Of a stretch of 64,000 nucleotides of DNA, positions 59,418 to 64,000 are shown piece by piece. The stretch comes from Alligator mississippiensis (Eukaryota > Chordata > Crocodylia > Alligatoridae): assembly GCF_030867095.1 (NCBI RefSeq), contig NC_081828.1, forward strand, positions 46,539,434 through 46,603,433. Reading direction: 5' to 3'. How positions within the stretch are numbered: the stretch's first letter is position 1; each line of letters opens with the position of its first letter. The translations under genes were made by a program, and so were the position numbers. The notes under the pieces are model-generated. The model saw nothing but the letters and a program-made list of their open reading frames with translations, searched no databases and was not told where the DNA came from.

Positions 59418-59680
59418 CAGAGGCAGGAAACCTTTTCTGGCCAAGAGCCAGAATGACCCCATAGATGGAGCCCATAGATAGGTGAGTCACTGCTGCCAGT
59501 CTCCATGGTGGTTCAGGGAGAGGGTCCACAGTAGCACTTGTCCCTTCGGCTGGATGAGGGGAGTGCCCACAGCTGAAGCCCCCTGCTGCCAAAATGCTGC
59601 TAAAGCCCCATGTCTGTGGGTAAGATCGAGTGGCTCTGCAGCCTGGATCCAGCGTGTAGGCTACAGGTTGCTGACCCCTG
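59418..59680. mobile_element. non-autonomous hAT MITE
   Basis: A 263-base element with ends CAGAGGCAGGAAACC and, reversed, CAGGGGTCAGCAACC, Charlie-type hAT termini. Flanks TTTTAGGA (59410-59417) and TTTTAAGA (59681-59688) agree at 7 of 8. It inserted 65 bases beyond the fossil element's target duplication. It shares its end type with the 47.2-kb element. Confidence 0.88.
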
Positions 59681-59688
59681 TTTTAAGA

Positions 59689-60231
59689 GATTGAGTGAGA
59701 CACATTTCACAGGCCAAAAAGAGGCATCAAATAATGGCAACTCATGGTGGTTTCCAAAATTAGAAGTAGTGGCTTAGTGGTAAGAAAAATCTCCCTCTCT
59801 AAGTGCCAGTGTGTGGTCCTCCAGCACCTTGTGGATCATGCAGAGTACATGTGTACATATATGAATTCAAAAAGCTGTGTTAAACTATTTCATATTCCAA
59901 CTCAACCAAAGATTTGGGCCCATCGATGAACTGACAAAGCCTCCCAGTCACAGTCTTATGAAGTCTGAGAAAGCTGCGAGCCAGGTCAGTTGAATATGCA
60001 TGCAGGAAGAGAGAGGAGCAACAAATGGCTTTTTATTGGACTTCAGATGTCTCTTGTTCTGCTGTATAATCTCCATGATGTCAGGGCAACCCTCCATATG
60101 TAGTTTTCATTGGTAAAACTGATCTGTACACCTTGGTTATATAAGACATTAATTTTCATTGACTTCAAGTGGCTCAGTTTGGGGACCACATTGTAGCCCT
60201 CACTTTTATTTTTTGCCCTCATTTTTTCCCC
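59689..60231. other. non-coding flank, nothing recognised
   Basis: About 540 bases without recognisable features. Confidence 0.5.
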
Positions 60232-60740
60232 TGTCATTTTTTTTGCCCTTACTGTATCAGTCTCTTGCCTTGCACCCAGGGCCTTGGTCTGCCTAGCACC
60301 ACAGTTTACCATGGTCTGCCAGCTCCCCGGCAGAACACTGGGGCAGACACAGGTGTCCAGAACCCATCATCTGGGCATAGGCACATGCCCACTCCCTGCC
60401 AATGGAGTGGTTAGCCAAGGTCAACTGACCTCTTACCCCTTCCCATATATAAGCCTTCCTCACTGGAAGTGGGAGTGTGGGCAATATGGTGCAACTTTGT
60501 ACATAGTCTGCTGCACTCTTGGATTGTGCTGTTACTGACTCTGACAGACACTCTGGATACTCAAATAGCCTCTTAAGCTTGTGTTTTGCCTTGCCTGGCT
60601 AGCCACCTGGACCTTGTGTTCTGCTTGAACCTCTGGATCTCTGACTTGATTTCCCAGACAGATCTCCTGGCTGCTGACCTCCTGGCTTCTCCTGAACCTG
60701 AGGCAACCCCCGGACCTGGTACCTATGGCCTGGCATGACA
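60232..60740 (+). mobile_element. LTR-like block (weak candidate)
   Basis: Ends TGTCAT and ATGACA form short inverted TG...CA termini. A CATATATAAGCC TATA-like box lies at about 60444. It is followed by CT-rich sequence with repeated CCTGG/GACCT steps, as in many Gypsy and ERV leader regions. No target duplication was found, so the call is tentative. Confidence 0.3.
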
Positions 60741-61690
60741 CGCTGTTATGGTTTTGAGGCCCATATTAGGCACTCTATCAAACTATATGGTTCCAGCAGT
60801 GCTGCTCTCTAAAACATTCTGTTTCATGCTGCACTACAACAGCTGTTTGACCCAAGTGTTATGGGGATTCCTTCAATCTCCATCTCTTTGCACAGAATTA
60901 TTTAGATTTTCATGCAAAACCTATAACTCTCGCCTCCATAGGATGCAGTAATCATTTCAAATGATGGAAACCTGCCCATCACTGAAGTTGCTTCATCTTG
61001 CAGCTTCTGGATGATTATAGTAATAGTGTTTTCTCTCCATCACCTTGGATCTCATGAGGAACACAGCACTAATGCAGTCCAAACTTAAAATAAAGGGAGG
61101 CATCAAAGAGACTACAATACTTATTACTTTCCTTAGTATTTGTAGGCAGCCATCTAGGTTACCATCTGAGGGACCCATAGTCTTATATCAAACAGTTTCC
61201 AGTTTACACAGTGCTGTTGTGATGTTCCCATCAGGGTACCTCAAAAAACCTAAACAGTTGTTTATGTTTGTTTTTCATTTTTATTTAATCACTGATGTAA
61301 TTGAATATATTGATCAATTTGTCCTTGCATTTCCAATTATGAAAATCCAATGTTGTTATCAAACATACACTGTTATCTACTAAAATCCATAGACAGGTTG
61401 CCTCACATCACATGCGCTTAATTAATTTGCCTGAATGGGGCCAATGCTAGGCAACCATTGTTATATGCACTAAAAGGAAGTGTCTGTGAAACACAGTTGT
61501 TCTGACTTCAAATGCAGGTAAATATTACTGCAGACCTAGGTTTTAGTGGGAAGGAAGATCATTGCTAACAAGCTGGAGTTGTGCAAACTAATCAAGAAAA
61601 AGGATGTAGTTAGCTCTGCTTCTCTGTAGTTGATCCGTTATCAGATAGGGTAGTTGTTCTGCTATCTCAGTGCCCAGAGGAAAAAAGGCC
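60741..61690. other. non-coding flank, nothing recognised
   Basis: About 950 bases. The open frame at 61045-61383 has no known domain. Confidence 0.5.
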
Positions 61691-61704
61691 TTAGGGTGAC
61701 TAGG

Positions 61705-61780
61705 GTGTACTTGGTAGCCGTGGTGGTCTGAGACAAAAAGACATACAAAAAACCTAGAGTTCTAGTTTTTTATATGTCTT
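61705..61780. mobile_element. 76-base retrocopy-like insertion with 14-bp duplications
   Basis: Flanked by identical TTAGGGTGACTAGG on both sides (61691-61704 and 61781-61794). The insert contains TAGCCGTGGTGGTCTGAG, one end of a repeat type I recall as common in turtles and crocodilians. This is followed by a foldback: AAAAGACATACAAAAAACC near 61736 is mirrored by GGTTTTTT-type sequence ending in ATATGTCTTTT at 61782. Long identical flanking duplications imply insertion by a target-primed retrotransposition mechanism. Confidence 0.75.
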
Positions 61781-61794
61781 TTAGGGTGACTAGG

Positions 61795-63510
61795 AGAGCT
61801 CAGTTTGGGGAGAGAATGGGAATGGTTGCTGTTGTTCGTGGTATCTCTGCTATGGGAGAGTGGGCAGGAGCACATCAGGCTGCTCAGCTGGATGTAAATG
61901 ATGCATTGCATCTCTGCATCATATACGCCTATGCCTCCAGCTACAGGCTGTGTCCCCTCTCATGCACTTTGCTTTATTTTGCTTGTGCTATTTCTTCTTC
62001 AGTCTCCTTACTGTGGTTTCTCCATCCATCTTTCTTATCTTCCTAGTGATAGCCTCCGGCCACCCTGTAAATACACATGCAAACAAATGAGCACCTTTTC
62101 AGCCTGCACCATGTGGAGGCCAGAAGGACTTCCTTCTTGTCTTTTTAAAATTCATCTTCTGTCTTTACTAGACCAGGACCAGCCTGGAAAGCTGGCACCA
62201 GAGGAACTGGCCCATGGGAAGTGCCAGAAATAGAATCACCATCCAGCTGTGCAGGTTGGGTTCTAGTGGAAAGAATCAAATACTTAGCAAGAGCAATTCC
62301 TCATGAGAGAACACATCTGTCAGTATTACAACAGGAGCATCCTGTGTGCAGTGGGTGCTGTGATTCTCTGTGAGGCAGTCAAGGATCTGATCCATGTTCC
62401 CATTCAAAACAGTTTGGACTCCTAGAAGGAAATTCTGGTCAAGCTCCATTTGATTTCAGTCAGGACCAGGACCTCCATAAATCCTAAGGCAAAAAATAAA
62501 CCTCCATGACCAGAAGTTTGAACTCTTGCCTAAGGCAGAGCATTGAGGTTTCAAACCAGGATGATCAGATCAAGCCCAAAGCCCAGCAAGTGACTGTGAG
62601 AACCAGGAGTAGAGGGCAAGCGCTCCTAACCGGTGGTCTCATACTCGGATCACTAGGCCAAGCTACTTCTCAATGAAAGAAGTAGCCAGCAAGATGATAC
62701 TTTCCCCACTCAGACCAGATACCTCATCTCATTTTGTCCACAGCAGAGAGCTAGAACAGGCTGTTGTCTAGCAGCTTGCAATGCCCAGCTCTTCAGCCAG
62801 GGGGTCAAGTGCTAAATCCAATGGAACAAATCACCTCTGACTCACCTGTGATGGCTTTCATGTGACATAGCCAGGGATCCGTGAATTTATGCACAAGAGA
62901 CAGAATTCCCCCACTATTAGGTATCCAGAAAGACAGTTCAGGCACAAGGTAAAATAACTGAGATAATTAACTGCACAGAATTATGGGAGGAGGGAAGACT
63001 GGCCTTGTGGCACAGCTATGGGCATCTGGTCTCACAGCAAAAAAAAAAAAAAAAAATGGTGGGGAGAAAGAAGGGGTGGGTGCCTGTACCAGAATAGACA
63101 CCTAGAAGCAGTAGTCATCCATTTTTATCTGTGTACCCTGTCTATCCAGGTACAGCCATGCCAAACTGAAAGTCCCAGTGTTCAAAAACTAATCAACCTT
63201 AAGCCTGTAGACTACCCCATCCCAAAGGTTCATGCCAGGGAGCCATGACTGAAAACTTAGTGAATATTTCCCCATACAAAGTGAATGGGTGGCAAGATTG
63301 CATTCAGCTTGTTGCCACTCCTCTGCTGATAGATGGGAATAAAAGGACATGAAGGGCTCTGAGCCTGTTTCTAGCCAGTTGTGTCCCTAACCAGCTAAAG
63401 GCACCCTGAATGGGGCTACAGACTCTCAGCATGAGAGAGTGATAATGTAAATATGGCACCAGTTTAGCAGTGAAGTGGTTTAAAATGATGGAGGAATAAG
63501 TGCCTGACTG
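61795..63510. other. non-coding flank, nothing recognised
   Basis: About 1.7 kb. It contains an 18-A run at 63039-63056. Open frames around 61774-62233 have no known motif. Confidence 0.5.
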
Positions 63511-63737
63511 CAGTGGTGGCCTTAGGGTTGTTGGGGCCCCTTATTGGTAGGTACTCAGGTAAATATTAACCCCCACAGTTGTATAATGGATCTTTTTAAT
63601 ATTCTTTGGGGGAATTAGATAAATAGTCAAGTGTTAAAATGCAAAAACTTCACCCCATCCCCCCAAAAAATGTGGGCCCCCTAAAGTGTGGGGCCCTGGG
63701 CAGTTGCCTGGTTTGCCCTTCCCTAAACCCACTACTG
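63511..63737. mobile_element. inverted-repeat DNA element (candidate)
   Basis: Ends CAGTGGTGGCCTTAGGG and, reversed, CAGTAGTGGGTTTAGGG. Subterminal TTGTTGGGGCCCC on the left faces GGGGCCCTGGGCAGTT on the right. The CAG ends suggest hAT, but no 8-bp duplication was found in the flanks. Confidence 0.5.
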
Positions 63738-64000
63738 CTACCTGCTGAAATTGAGTGGCTCGTGTTATGGACTTACAGCCACAAGAAAAGCTGTTGCTAT
63801 CTTGCAAAGCAGGTAACCTGATTGTTATGGGGAGACCTATTTGTTTTTTGACTGTAGCTCAGCTTCTCCGGAGTCAAGACGACGGATGGGGCTATGAGGT
63901 AAGAGTCAGGTAGACCTGCCTCATCTGCCCGTGTGGCTGAGCAGCAGGGAGCTAATGAGAAGCAAGGTGTGAAGCAGGAGACTCACTGGCAATTATTGGC
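63738..64000. other. non-coding end of window
   Basis: About 260 bases with no recognisable feature. Confidence 0.4.

Overview
The window is vertebrate nuclear DNA, most likely from a crocodilian, with a turtle as the main alternative. I base this on five things: many CR1 LINE copies of the sauropsid type with the 3' end ending in repeats of the ATTCTATG kind, old MIR-type SINE remnants, several families of small non-autonomous hAT and Harbinger-like DNA transposons, fossil LTR elements, and a host gene with short introns. Species was not determined.

The only protein-coding host gene recognised is the 3' end of LMX1A (LIM-homeodomain transcription factor) on the + strand. Four coding exons (689-766, 1270-1339, 1889-2059, 3304-3464) encode the last 159 residues, from the third helix region of the homeodomain to the stop codon. 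The upstream exons lie outside the window. The remaining 60 kb is non-coding flank downstream of LMX1A. From human gene order (recalled, not checked here) this flank would lead toward PBX1.

The flank is mostly unique sequence studded with repeats. 4.8-5.5 kb: foldback hAT-like element. 7.9-8.6 kb: solo LTR with 5-bp target duplications. 9.9-11.0 kb: another LTR-like block. 11.2, 31.5, 35.5 and 39.7 kb: four members of a palindromic, Harbinger-like miniature family, one of them split by an inserted hAT miniature. 13.2, 16.9-18.7, 25.1, 42.9-44.8 and 53.7-54.2 kb: CR1 LINE pieces. 18.7-19.4 and 32.5-34.1 kb: larger hAT-like foldback elements. 46.0 kb: MIR. 47.2, 47.5, 50.5, 52.0, 59.4 and 63.5 kb: short terminal-inverted-repeat elements, several with clear target duplications.

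The two most notable accessory items are at the right. First, a cloverleaf-perfect tRNA-Thr(AGT) at 53579-53652 abuts a truncated CR1 and has no Pol III T-run behind it. Second, a fossil LTR retroelement at 55749-59347 has both LTRs, 5-bp CTGAG target duplications, a primer site matching tRNA-Ser(GCT) and a polypurine tract, but only a gag-like internal region with no pol or env that I can recognise. The 7.9-kb solo LTR belongs to the same family. Nothing here looks like a coordinated multi-gene system. The window reads as one developmental regulator's 3' end followed by a repeat-rich intergenic region.
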